Shown piece after piece: positions 32,447 through 39,967 of a DNA stretch of 39,967 bases (within the stretch, counting starts at the first letter, position 1; every line of letters starts with the position of its first letter). Origin of the DNA: a virus. Below the pieces are notes generated by a model, which was given only the letters and a program-made list of their open reading frames with translations, had not been told where the DNA came from and made no database searches. Both the position numbers and the translations under genes were made by a program. The stretch is from the IMG/VR virus record IMGVR_UViG_3300025112_003722, positions 1-39,967 of that record; one strand, written 5' to 3'.

Positions 32447-33814
32447 TCATTCAAATCCATCCACTTTTTTTCCCATATCTTTGTATTTATTTGCTAATTG
32501 TTTTCTTAAAAACTCTTCACTATTATCCATCTTTTTTTGAGCTTCTCTACCCAATTTTGAAGTACTCTCATATAACTGAACTAACCCTATATTTGGATTA
32601 ATAGTAGCTGGAAATGTAATTCCATCTACACCAAATCTATTTTTAATTACATGAAATCTACCAGTATTAGCTATCTTATCTTCAACTTTTCTACTCATAC
32701 TCATTACAAAATCAGCGGTCATAATTTTACTATAATCTTCTGCAACTTTATCAGCCCCAATAATTTCTTCTTCTAAAGCACTTCTATTTGCTTGTGAGGC
32801 TGTCCATATTGGAACTTCTACTTCTCCTGCAAGTCCTCTCAAATCTTCATATATATTACCAATTGCATGTCTCTTTTCTTTAAAAAATCCTGTTGGCATT
32901 ATAATATCTGCATAATCCACAATAACCAAATCAGGATTAATACCACTTAACTCAATTTGTTTTAAATGTGATCCTAATGTTTGAACTGTGGCAGATTTAG
33001 TTGGAAAATATTTAATCAACAGTTTTCCAGTTAGCTTCGATATTTTTTTCTGAACTTCTTCTTTATTAAATTTTATATTTGATGTTGTTACTCCAGTAAA
33101 AATAGTATCATATCGTATTCCAACATAATTTTCATTCAATTCTAAAGTATAATGTACAACTGACTTCTTTTCTTTAAGCATTGTTGCACCCAAATTCTGC
33201 AATGTCCACGATTTGCCAATTCCTGCTGGTGCAACTATAACACCAAGTTCTCCCTTACCTAAACCACCATCCATAATTTCATTTACAACATCCCACGGCG
33301 TTTCAATTGTATCTCTACTTGATTCAGTTAATCTAACTTCAAGTGATTCAATATAGTCGTGTCCTAAATCTCTTGTAGTTCCAGCTTTCATTGCATCATC
33401 AACAACCCTTTTAATACCATCATAGTCCTTATTCTCTAACATATCTACTGATTGCATTATAGCTGTTTTCAATGTTTGATTTTTACAAAAATCTAATGTT
33501 TCAGTTTGTACAAATTCTAAATCTGTAGCCTCTACATTTTTCCAAACTTCTCTTAACTTATCAACTACAGTTGATTTCAAAATATCATTTTCAATTTCAT
33601 TTATCTTAACTTTTAAAACTTCAAGAGTTGGGTGTTTTTTATATTCATAATAATACTCGTTAATAACTTTAACCAACCATTTATTTGCATCACTATCAAA
33701 CATAGTAGGATTTAAAATATCACTAATTGTCTGAATAAATTTTACATCACTCAACAGCGAAGATATAATTTTAGTTTGAAACGTTATTCCATATTCTGTT
33801 AAAGTTTCACTCAT
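32447..33814 (-). CDS. Replicative DNA helicase (DnaB/T4 gp41-like)
   Basis: A 455-residue RecA-fold helicase. The N-terminal 150 residues are helical, as in the DnaB primase-binding domain. IVAPAGIGKSWTLQNL (Walker A, about 193-208), VIVDYADIIMP (Walker B), and WTASQANRSALEEE (the DnaB H3-like Gln segment) are in order. It unwinds DNA ahead of the polymerase. I chose the ATG at 33814 (GAG 7 nt upstream, 8-nt overlap with the exonuclease gene); an ATG at 33829 would add five residues but lacks a ribosome site. No primase is in the window. Confidence 0.88.
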   Translation of the reverse strand: MSETLTEYGITFQTKIISSLLSDVKFIQTISDILNPTMFDSDANKWLVKVINEYYYEYKKHPTLEVLKVKINEIENDILKSTVVDKLREVWKNVEATDLEFVQTETLDFCKNQTLKTAIMQSVDMLENKDYDGIKRVVDDAMKAGTTRDLGHDYIESLEVRLTESSRDTIETPWDVVNEIMDGGLGKGELGVIVAPAGIGKSWTLQNLGATMLKEKKSVVHYTLELNENYVGIRYDTIFTGVTTSNIKFNKEEVQKKISKLTGKLLIKYFPTKSATVQTLGSHLKQIELSGINPDLVIVDYADIIMPTGFFKEKRHAIGNIYEDLRGLAGEVEVPIWTASQANRSALEEEIIGADKVAEDYSKIMTADFVMSMSRKVEDKIANTGRFHVIKNRFGVDGITFPATINPNIGLVQLYESTSKLGREAQKKMDNSEEFLRKQLANKYKDMGKKVDGFE

Positions 33815-34820
33815 ATGTTTTCTCAGCATAATTATTCAGTTGATTGAAATTAGTTGCTAACCAACTCGTTACATTTGGAAGTGACGTATACAGTTTATCT
33901 TCCATAAACATTGTTTGAAATTTATATTTTATTAATCTATTAATTGGTTCATTTACTCTTTTAGTTATTTTTGTTTTTGTAGAAGCAGATATATTAACAT
34001 CTGATAACTGCATTAATTTATAATTTCTTTCTATAATTTCTTTTGAATCAGGAACTTCAGTAATAACATCATTTATATCAGCTATACTATTTTCCCTTAA
34101 AAACGGTAACTTTTTTTGAATTGTCTTTAATCCAAATCCCTTAACCCCTGGTATATTATCAGATTTATCACCATCTAAAACTCTATACCAAATTAAATTA
34201 TGAGATGAAATACCATACTCTTCTAATACAGCATTCTCATCATACATTTTCTTTTTAGTTGGACTCCATATTTTTATTCTTTGATTAGCCAACTGTAAAA
34301 AATCCTTATCAGTTGACATAATAACAATCTTAGAATCAGTAAGTACTTGTCTGCTAATATAACCAATCGTATCATCTGCTTCAATATGATCAAATGATAA
34401 AGTTAAAAGTGGTAAAGTATCTAAATATTCTACACTACGTTGGAGTTGCATCAACATATTTTGTCGTTCATCATCCATTGATGCAAAATCATAACTTCTG
34501 TTTAAACGATATTTAGTTCTTTTTTTATCTTTATATTCTGGATAAAGTTTACGGCGTCGATCAGACCCACCCTTGCCATCAAAAACAATGATAACACGAG
34601 TAGGCCTAACCATATTAATGGTGTAACCAATACTCTTTAAAAAACCAACTATTCCACCAACGTGAATACCATCATCATTGGTAGTTGGTATAACACTAAA
34701 CACTCTAATAAAAGTATTCAGGCCATCTACTATGAGTACTTTATCGTTAGGTTCTCGACCATTTATTTTACCGCCCTTAGATTTTATCTCTTCAAAAATT
34801 GAGAGATATTTCCTATTCAT
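33807..34820 (-). CDS. FEN-type 5'-3' exonuclease (T4 RNase H-like)
   Basis: A 337-residue FEN-family nuclease, likely to remove RNA primers and trim Okazaki fragments. VLIVDGLNTFIRVF (first Asp), VIIVFDGKGGSDRRRKLYPEYK, HIEADDTIGYI (E-A-D-D), STDKDFLQL and GDKSDNIPGVKGFGLKT (H3TH region) give all metal-site Asp/Glu clusters. ATG at 34820 lies 8 nt inside the uvsX gene. The length is close to T4 RNase H (305). Its order uvsX, exonuclease, helicase groups lagging-strand factors. Confidence 0.9.
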   Translation of the reverse strand: MNRKYLSIFEEIKSKGGKINGREPNDKVLIVDGLNTFIRVFSVIPTTNDDGIHVGGIVGFLKSIGYTINMVRPTRVIIVFDGKGGSDRRRKLYPEYKDKKRTKYRLNRSYDFASMDDERQNMLMQLQRSVEYLDTLPLLTLSFDHIEADDTIGYISRQVLTDSKIVIMSTDKDFLQLANQRIKIWSPTKKKMYDENAVLEEYGISSHNLIWYRVLDGDKSDNIPGVKGFGLKTIQKKLPFLRENSIADINDVITEVPDSKEIIERNYKLMQLSDVNISASTKTKITKRVNEPINRLIKYKFQTMFMEDKLYTSLPNVTSWLATNFNQLNNYAEKTYE

Positions 34821-35895
34821 TTTCTAATACAACTACATCATCTATTCCAAAGTTCTTTTCATACTTCAGTATAATTTTATCACAAATTAATTGATAACAA
34901 TGTTCTTTAAACTCTCCTTCTAAATATGTTGCCCAATCTTTAGATTGAAATTTAATTTCTTCTCCTTTATGATTTACCATAGTATACCAAGCACCACCTT
35001 GCTTTACCAATTTATGATCCTTTAATACTTGTAACCAACTACCTTTGTTATCAATACCTGTTTCAAAATATAACTCAAAATCAGCATGTCTCATTGGAGG
35101 CCCAAGTCTATTTTTAATAACTTGTGCTCTGATTTTTATTCCTACTGTATTTTTCTTACTATCTTTTATTTGTCCAAGATTTTTCAATCTTATTCGTGTT
35201 GACGCATGAAATGGTAATGCTTTTCCACCACTTGTTGTCCACGGATCACCGAACATTACACCAAGTTTTTGTCTTAACTGGTTTGTAAAGACAAGAGCTA
35301 TCTTCTCTCTACCAATCATCTGTGTAATCTTTCTCATTGCTTTAGATATAATAATTGCTTTAGCAGTAGCCCAACCATCTTTATCAAAATCTGCTTCTAA
35401 CTCTACTTTTGTAGTAGCACCAGCAAGTGAATCTACTAAAATAGTTACTAATCTATCCTTATCTGACTCTCTAACTTTTGCTACAATTTCTTCAATTGAT
35501 TCAAAAACATCTTCAACTGTTTCTAAATGTAGATATAACATACTATCCACATCAATACCTATTGCACTAAGAAACTCAGTACTAACGGAAGTTTCTGTAT
35601 CTATATAAACAGCTACTCCACCTTTACGTTGAGTTTCTGCTAATATATGTGCACCAAGCAGTGATTTACCACTTGATTCTAATCCGTTTATTTCAGTAAT
35701 CCTGCCGACAGCAATTCCACCGTGTGGTTTATTTGAAATAGCCAAATCTAACACAGTTGAACCTGTAGATACAAAATCTTTAATGTCGGTGGGTGTTGTG
35801 TCTGTTCCATCCAAGAAATACGCAACTTTCATATCCTTGAATTGTTTGTTTAGGGTGTTGGCTAATACTTCAGCCAATTTGTCTCTTGTTGACAT
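34813..35895 (-). CDS. uvsX: UvsX/RecA-like recombinase
   Basis: A 360-residue RecA-fold recombinase. TEINGLESSGKSLLGAHIL is Walker A (71-78), VYIDTETS the catalytic Glu strand, TILVDSLAGA Walker B, and FTNQLRQKLGVMFGDPWTTSGG the L2/Gln-relay region. It catalyses strand exchange for repair and recombination-primed replication. ATG at 35895 has GGAG 6 nt upstream; a TTG at 35907 would add four residues. A 122-bp structured spacer separates it from the gp32 gene. Confidence 0.9.
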   Translation of the reverse strand: MSTRDKLAEVLANTLNKQFKDMKVAYFLDGTDTTPTDIKDFVSTGSTVLDLAISNKPHGGIAVGRITEINGLESSGKSLLGAHILAETQRKGGVAVYIDTETSVSTEFLSAIGIDVDSMLYLHLETVEDVFESIEEIVAKVRESDKDRLVTILVDSLAGATTKVELEADFDKDGWATAKAIIISKAMRKITQMIGREKIALVFTNQLRQKLGVMFGDPWTTSGGKALPFHASTRIRLKNLGQIKDSKKNTVGIKIRAQVIKNRLGPPMRHADFELYFETGIDNKGSWLQVLKDHKLVKQGGAWYTMVNHKGEEIKFQSKDWATYLEGEFKEHCYQLICDKIILKYEKNFGIDDVVVLENE

Positions 35896-35913
35896 ATCAC
35901 TCTCCAATTATAA

Positions 35914-36010
35914 AATGGTGGTGATACCCGGTAGCCACGTATTTCGCGAAATTTCGATTCGAATCTCGGATGACTGGGCGGTTTTATCTCAGCCTTCAAC
36001 CACCACCATT
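35914..36010 (-). other. GC-rich palindromic element between gp32-like and uvsX genes
   Basis: A 97-bp non-coding element bounded by a perfect 10-bp inverted repeat (AATGGTGGTG at 35914-35923, CACCACCATT at 36001-36010). Inside lie three touching perfect palindromes: ATTTCGCGAAAT (35941-35952), CGAAATTTCG (35947-35956) and GATTCGAATC (35956-35965). As minus-strand RNA the outer stem can extend by a G-U and a U-A pair. It is visibly more GC-rich than the AT-rich surroundings, which suggests selection. It is not a tRNA: no T-arm forms at TTCGAAT on either strand. Candidate roles are a structured RNA, a translation operator, or a protein-binding or replication-start site. Confidence 0.55.
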
Positions 36011-36017
36011 AGGTTAT

Positions 36018-36782
36018 TTATTTATTGAATAAATCATCAAATGCAGATGCTGTATCTTTAGCATCAAAGTTTGTTGATTCAGTTACAGTAGATGATACTA
36101 CTTTTTCTTTTTTCTCTACTGAATCATCTTCTGAACCACCATTTAGATACTCATTTAATGTATCCGTAAGTTCTTCATAAGTCATTTCACTATAAATCTC
36201 ACGAATATCTTTTTGAGTTTTCTTTATGGTTTCAAGAACCTCTGCATTCTCTGTAATTGGAGTTTGATTGGGTTTGACTCTAATGGACGTTGAGGGAAAT
36301 GATTTCCCTGTTTCCTCAGCTGTCTTAAACTCAACCACTACATCACGCCCGTTTGTTGGATCCGTAATATCACCATAATCTGGATCTGCTATAATAGATA
36401 ACAATTCCTGATATACAGTTTTACCGAATCCCCAAAACCTTACTCCTTGATTTTCTTCACCACGAACTACAACTGGTGCGAAAGTTCTCATTTTAGCTTC
36501 AACTTTCTTACCAAGTCTATAATCATCCTTTGAACCGGTTGACTTTAGTTTCTGTGCGAATTCTTCAATCGGGTCAGGACGACCAAATGAAACTGGTGAA
36601 AGATAAGATTTTCCACCTATATCATAATGAAAATACAATTCAATAAAAGGATTATCTTTATTGTATTTGTAAGGCACTATTCTAATCACCTGTTGCCCCG
36701 GCTGGGGTTTCCAAAGATTAGTAGTACGAGTATTTGTTGTTTGAAGTTGGTTAAGACGTTTCTTGATTGCGTTTAAATCCAT
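36018..36782 (-). CDS. Single-stranded DNA-binding protein (T4 gp32-like)
   Basis: A 254-residue protein. The basic N-terminus MDLNAIKKRLNQLQ is like the cooperativity segment of gp32, NLWKPQPGQQVIRIVPYKYNKDNPF is the start of the OB-fold, and the last residues are acidic and end FDDLFNK, as in many SSB tails that contact partner proteins. It lacks the Cys-His zinc site of T4 gp32. AGGAG lies 7 nt before ATG. It heads the recombination block. In T4, gp32 represses its own translation; a similar control could use the leader here, which is not tested. Confidence 0.75.
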   Translation of the reverse strand: MDLNAIKKRLNQLQTTNTRTTNLWKPQPGQQVIRIVPYKYNKDNPFIELYFHYDIGGKSYLSPVSFGRPDPIEEFAQKLKSTGSKDDYRLGKKVEAKMRTFAPVVVRGEENQGVRFWGFGKTVYQELLSIIADPDYGDITDPTNGRDVVVEFKTAEETGKSFPSTSIRVKPNQTPITENAEVLETIKKTQKDIREIYSEMTYEELTDTLNEYLNGGSEDDSVEKKEKVVSSTVTESTNFDAKDTASAFDDLFNK

Positions 36783-36879
36783 TTGTTATCTCCTATTATT
36801 TAATTAGTTAATTGTCATTTTTTAATCAAGTGTAACCTTGATACATTAATATATATAATCGAATCGCCGAAAATACAAT
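36783..36879 (-). promoter_or_regulatory. AT-rich leader before gp32-like gene
   Basis: A 97-bp gap. The minus strand ends AATAATAGGAGATAACAA before the ATG, sharing AATAATAGGAGA with the clamp-gene leader at 26745-26762. TTGATT is present but no convincing -10 follows at 17 bp. It may contain a promoter or an AT-rich leader for translational control. No terminator hairpin was seen. Confidence 0.35.
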
Positions 36880-37296
36880 TTATTTTTTATCTTTATCCCA
36901 AGTTTTTACATCTACTATTGTATAAATTCTTGTTGGTATTGCTGTTAAACCTTCTTCATTAGTTAACAACAAGCAATTTCTATAATTGTCCCAGGGTATT
37001 GGAAACGATTTATCTAATTTACCATTATTCAATTCTCTGATAACATCATTTAATGCATTAATTGTATAGAGTGTATTTGTTTGTTTCTTTCTATGTAATG
37101 AAATAGTATCTGGAATACCATCCATAAAATTATCATCATATTCTACGTTATATGTACAAATCAATTGATGATGATCATTTTCATTTTGAAACACATAAAT
37201 TTTATCAAATAAAATTTCATTACATTCAATTATTATATTGACTGTTTCGTAAAATTTATTACGTTTTGTGAATGTACAAAGTAATTGAGTTCTCAT
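36880..37296 (-). CDS. Hypothetical protein
   Basis: A 138-residue protein from the ATG at 37296 (MRTQLLCTFT). ATG codons at 37311 and 37305 lie upstream in frame, overlapping the previous gene, and lack a ribosome site; only a weak GGTGA lies 8 nt before the chosen one. It seems a soluble beta-rich protein (LICTYNVEYDD, TLYTINALNDV, NCLLLTNEEGL, RIYTIVDVK). I do not recognise the family. It is the last gene before the gp32 leader. Confidence 0.55.
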   Translation of the reverse strand: MRTQLLCTFTKRNKFYETVNIIIECNEILFDKIYVFQNENDHHQLICTYNVEYDDNFMDGIPDTISLHRKKQTNTLYTINALNDVIRELNNGKLDKSFPIPWDNYRNCLLLTNEEGLTAIPTRIYTIVDVKTWDKDKK

Positions 37297-37297
37297 A

Positions 37298-37792
37298 TTA
37301 TTCATCACCATATAAAGCTAATAGAGAATCTAACTCTTTTTGTCTGTTTTGTCTTTTTTTATCTGAAAGGTCTGGATTATCTAATTGAAGTTTTAATATT
37401 TTAATCCGTTTCATATCTAATATCTTGTTCACTTTTTTTCTAGCATCATCAACAACTTGTTCTTGTTCTTTATCTTCTTGAAGTGTACTACCATAATAAT
37501 CCTGTGCTTGAAACTCTCCTATCATATAACTGTAATCATCCTCAGTCTTTCTTCTTTTAGCTCCACCCCTACCCCTACCAGCTGGAACATAGATAGTCAT
37601 CGTTTGATTGAAAGGTGGCATTTTAAAATCAACTTCATCCACACTTTCTGGCAATTCAACACCTTTTTTTGCCCAAAAATCTTTTACCTTTTCATAATAA
37701 TCAGGATCTGCTTCTATACCTTTAGTTTTATCACCCTTCAAATACATAGTAATTGTTTTCGAATCTGGATGGTAATAATTATGTGCTTTCAT
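37298..37792 (-). CDS. Hypothetical protein with charged helical C-terminus
   Basis: A 164-residue protein. The N-terminal half carries TITMYLKGDKTKGI, TMTIYVPAGRGRGGAKRRKT (a basic Gly/Arg stretch that could contact nucleic acid), and the C-terminal 60 residues are strongly charged and helical. No known family by eye. ATG at 37792 has no clear ribosome site, and a 10-codon frame just upstream ends in ATGA on this start. Function unknown. Confidence 0.55.
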   Translation of the reverse strand: MKAHNYYHPDSKTITMYLKGDKTKGIEADPDYYEKVKDFWAKKGVELPESVDEVDFKMPPFNQTMTIYVPAGRGRGGAKRRKTEDDYSYMIGEFQAQDYYGSTLQEDKEQEQVVDDARKKVNKILDMKRIKILKLQLDNPDLSDKKRQNRQKELDSLLALYGDE

Positions 37793-37822
37793 AATAGCAT
37801 TTGTTTCAAGAGTATCTGCATT

Positions 37823-39115
37823 TCAAATGAGATATTCATGGTATGGTGGAACACTTCCATTTTCTACGTTTTCTCTATGATAATTTTCTATTAATCTTTT
37901 TCTCTCTGATTTATATTCATCTTGTAATCGTTTTTCTTCAGGATTTTCAGCAAGTTTCTTTCTAATAGAATTTAATAATTTATCATTAATTAATGAACCT
38001 TTAAATTGATTTACAGGCCCAGCCATCAAATCCATATTTGAAGTAGGATCATCATATTTTGCCTGTAAAGGTTCTAATTCAGCAATTACTTTTTTATCAT
38101 AATCAGTTAATTGATCTTTTCTCTTTTTCATTATTTCTTGTAATGAATTGCCATCCGCTGGTTTTTTTGCTTTTAGTGATAATCCTTTAAACTTGCCTGA
38201 GTCCACCACATCACTTTCAGCAGTTGAAAATGGAACTCTATGGTCAGGCTCCATATGACTAAGTGGCAGTGGTTTTCCTGTAACTGGACTTTTAGCATCA
38301 TTTTTAAGATATAATTTAATTATTTCTCTAGCTCTTTTGTATCCAGGTGATTCTTTATCTAATCCAGGATATCCAGGTTGACCTTTTTTTAGTTTTGTTA
38401 ATTTTGTTAAATGTCTCGGAACTGCCCCACCTTTTGCAAATCTTTTTATTAGAGTTTCAAATTCTTTTGTTTCTAAATTTTCTTCTAAATAATCTATAGC
38501 CTTATCTAAAGTTTCATCATTTACTTCTCTTTGAACTATATCTGGATGTACATACGGTTCTTCATTAAATTCTTCACCTTTTTCTTCAGCTTCTAACCTT
38601 CTTCTATCTTGCTCCATTCTTTTTTCTGTGAATGTTTGCAAATCTTTTACATCTTGTACTGATGGTGAATTAGAACCACCACCACTTTTTAAACGAACAG
38701 CATCTTTATTTTCTAATATAAAATCTAAATCTTCTTTTAAATCCTTAGCAACTTTTATTTGTTTTTTTGTTTTTTTAACTTTCTGTTCACGATCTTTTTT
38801 CTCAGGGTTTTCTGGTTCTTCACCTTTCTCAGCCTTCTTAATATCTTCGGGCGAAGCATCCTTTTTAACTAAGTCTTGTGTATTAGGATTATGTGTTTTA
38901 ACTGGATAAACATTACCTGATTCTTTATTTTTAACAATATCTATTTCATTTAAATTATCTATTATACCATCAACAACTTTGTATGGCCAACCACATCTAA
39001 CTAAAACCTCACTTAAACATATTTGATGTGCATAATTTTTAGGATTAGGTGTTCTTCCACTTCCAACACTATTTTTCCATAACTCAAAAATTTCATTAAA
39101 GTCTGTAATGATCAT
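37823..39115 (-). CDS. Large charged protein with a divergent HNH-type motif
   Basis: A 430-residue protein. N-terminal about 65 residues (MIITDFNEIFELWKNSV, YAHQICLSEVLVRCGWPYKV) form a small folded part; residues about 85-240 are Lys/Glu-rich and probably helical or disordered. Near the C-terminus LSHMEPDHRVPFS and NMDLMAGPVNQFKGS resemble the H-x3-D-H ... N ... N of HNH nucleases (H287, D291, H292, N360, N369), without zinc cysteines. ATG at 39115 has GGAG 8 nt upstream and overlaps the polymerase stop (ATGA); a TTG at 39163 is not preferred. It may nick or cut DNA, or be a structural protein with an inactive fold. Confidence 0.55.
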   Translation of the reverse strand: MIITDFNEIFELWKNSVGSGRTPNPKNYAHQICLSEVLVRCGWPYKVVDGIIDNLNEIDIVKNKESGNVYPVKTHNPNTQDLVKKDASPEDIKKAEKGEEPENPEKKDREQKVKKTKKQIKVAKDLKEDLDFILENKDAVRLKSGGGSNSPSVQDVKDLQTFTEKRMEQDRRRLEAEEKGEEFNEEPYVHPDIVQREVNDETLDKAIDYLEENLETKEFETLIKRFAKGGAVPRHLTKLTKLKKGQPGYPGLDKESPGYKRAREIIKLYLKNDAKSPVTGKPLPLSHMEPDHRVPFSTAESDVVDSGKFKGLSLKAKKPADGNSLQEIMKKRKDQLTDYDKKVIAELEPLQAKYDDPTSNMDLMAGPVNQFKGSLINDKLLNSIRKKLAENPEEKRLQDEYKSERKRLIENYHRENVENGSVPPYHEYLI

Positions 39116-39967
39116 GCAAACTTCTCCGTGATATCTTCCATTCCGTGATAGTTCATTCCACAATTAACTTTTACTGGAAACTTACCATCTTGTTCTATAA
39201 TCTTTTTCACCTTCTTCAAATAATTTAATCCATCACCCATATTAAAATCAAATAAAAAAGAATCATAGCTATACAGAACCAATTTACTTTCATTCTTTTT
39301 TATTTCAGGAATTAATTGACTTAATATACTCATATTATTTTCTGTTTCCATAAGCTGTATTGTATAGTTAAACAACTTATTTTTATTCATATCAATCAAG
39401 TTTTTCCTATATATTGTCTTACTATAAATATCTGAAACTATAAAATCGTTTGTTTTATACAATTTCCATAATTTATCAATATAATTTTGAACTTTTGAAA
39501 AAAACTTATTTTCTTTAGCTATATTTTTCGGAATACTTCCATATAAATATTGAAATGATATCCCCTTAGCTGTATCATAATCAGTTCCATATAACTCAGC
39601 CATATGTTGATGTACTGATCCTTCTGGAAAAGTATAATCCACTTTATCTGCAATCAATCTCAAATGATAACCATCATAATCCATTTCAACTAACATACCA
39701 TTTTCAAATCTACTCACAAACTGTCTTCTACTACCATCAGTTTTATTTAATGCTGCAAAATTGATTCCACCAAATCTATTTGATGGTCTGCCAGTAGATG
39801 TATAAATATTATATTGACTATACAATATTTTATCTAATGCTTGTAATCCACTTTTTTCTATATAAGTTAGGTTATCCAATACATCATTATTGTATGACAT
39901 ATTGACATACTCCTCATATTTTTCAGCAGTAACTTTAATTATATTTGCAATTTTACGACAACGTTCT
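39112..39967 (-). CDS. Divergent family A DNA polymerase, C-terminal part (5' end outside window)
   Basis: The frame is open to the right edge (285 codons in the window); the ATG at 39900 is internal. STGRPSNRFGGINFAALN matches the pol I segment TGRLSSxxPNLQNIP, VEMDYDGYHLRLIADKV is motif A (DYSQIELRVLA), DTAKGISFQYLYGSIP is motif B (R-x3-K-x7-YG, with Lys and YG kept), and LYSYDSFLFDF takes the place of motif C (VHDE), retaining the Asp. FPVKVNCGMNYHGMEDI fits the C-terminal end. It could be a repair or primer-synthesis polymerase in addition to the family B enzyme. The 5' part and any exonuclease domain are not visible. Confidence 0.75.
   Translation of the reverse strand, partial: ERCRKIANIIKVTAEKYEEYVNMSYNNDVLDNLTYIEKSGLQALDKILYSQYNIYTSTGRPSNRFGGINFAALNKTDGSRRQFVSRFENGMLVEMDYDGYHLRLIADKVDYTFPEGSVHQHMAELYGTDYDTAKGISFQYLYGSIPKNIAKENKFFSKVQNYIDKLWKLYKTNDFIVSDIYSKTIYRKNLIDMNKNKLFNYTIQLMETENNMSILSQLIPEIKKNESKLVLYSYDSFLFDFNMGDGLNYLKKVKKIIEQDGKFPVKVNCGMNYHGMEDITEKFA

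Noticed and set aside
35914-36010. A tRNA gene, because of the 7-bp or longer end stem and the TTCGAAT sequence
   Set aside because: TTCGAAT can be read on both strands, but the flanking bases do not pair as a T-arm on either one, and no D-arm or anticodon arm forms at the right places.
37789-37821. A 10-codon frame (MQILLKQMLL) whose stop overlaps the start of the 164-residue gene as ATGA
   Set aside because: It could be a leader for coupling, but it has no ribosome site and is too short to support alone.
1-39967. CRISPR array, insertion sequence, integrase or attachment site
   Set aside because: No repeat-spacer pattern, transposase or integrase is present, and the tight single-strand gene packing leaves no room for an inserted element.

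Overview
The window reads as part of a large, AT-rich, T4-like (myovirus-type) bacteriophage genome, probably marine. All 50 genes called lie on the minus strand, packed with TAATG or ATGA stop/start overlaps and Shine-Dalgarno sites of the AGGAG type. The assignment rests on a T4-style replication set: ssDNA-binding protein (gp32-like), UvsX/RecA, FEN-type 5' exonuclease, DnaB-type helicase, family B DNA polymerase, sliding clamp, and both clamp-loader subunits. The marine link is an inference from gene content (class II B12-dependent ribonucleotide reductase, glutamine synthetase, surface-sugar island), not from a search.

Layout, in transcription order (right to left). (1) 39967-36880: the C-terminal part of a divergent family A DNA polymerase that runs off the right edge, a protein with a divergent HNH motif, and two proteins of unknown function. 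(2) 36782-32447: gp32-like protein, a GC-rich palindromic non-coding element, UvsX, exonuclease and helicase. (3) 32366-29376: class II ribonucleotide reductase and a eukaryotic-type (GSII) glutamine synthetase. (4) 29349-20652: DNA polymerase B with an apparent ATT start, clamp, two related SPPY methyltransferases, clamp loader, ClpP-like protease, zinc ribbons and an Nmad1/DUF1599-like protein. (5) 20655-18567: Cas4/RecB-like nuclease, a SLOG-fold protein and small proteins. (6) 18545-12035: five glycosyltransferases or likely glycosyltransferases, mixed with phage hypotheticals and a small membrane protein carrying two EF-hand-like loops. (7) 12033-1: sugar modification and nucleotide-sugar synthesis: polysaccharide deacetylase-like protein, HAD phosphatase, ATP-grasp, PIG-L deacetylase, a glycosyltransferase-methyltransferase fusion, SDR epimerases, a GT8-like transferase, an RmlC-like cupin, a split thiamine-diphosphate (TPP) enzyme, a ColD-type 3-dehydratase, a GDP-mannose 4,6-dehydratase-like enzyme and a heptose kinase-like fragment.

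How they may work together: the right half supplies replication, dNTPs and glutamine. The left 19 kb looks like a near-complete route for making, modifying and transferring an unusual deoxy sugar, possibly a branched 3,6-dideoxy sugar built on a GDP carrier. Whether the acceptor is the host envelope, the virion or DNA cannot be told from the sequence; no base hydroxymethylase is visible, so a DNA acceptor is not supported. The most notable points are the ATT start of the polymerase, the structured element between gp32 and uvsX, the second (family A) polymerase, and the ColD/GMD/TPP sugar pathway.
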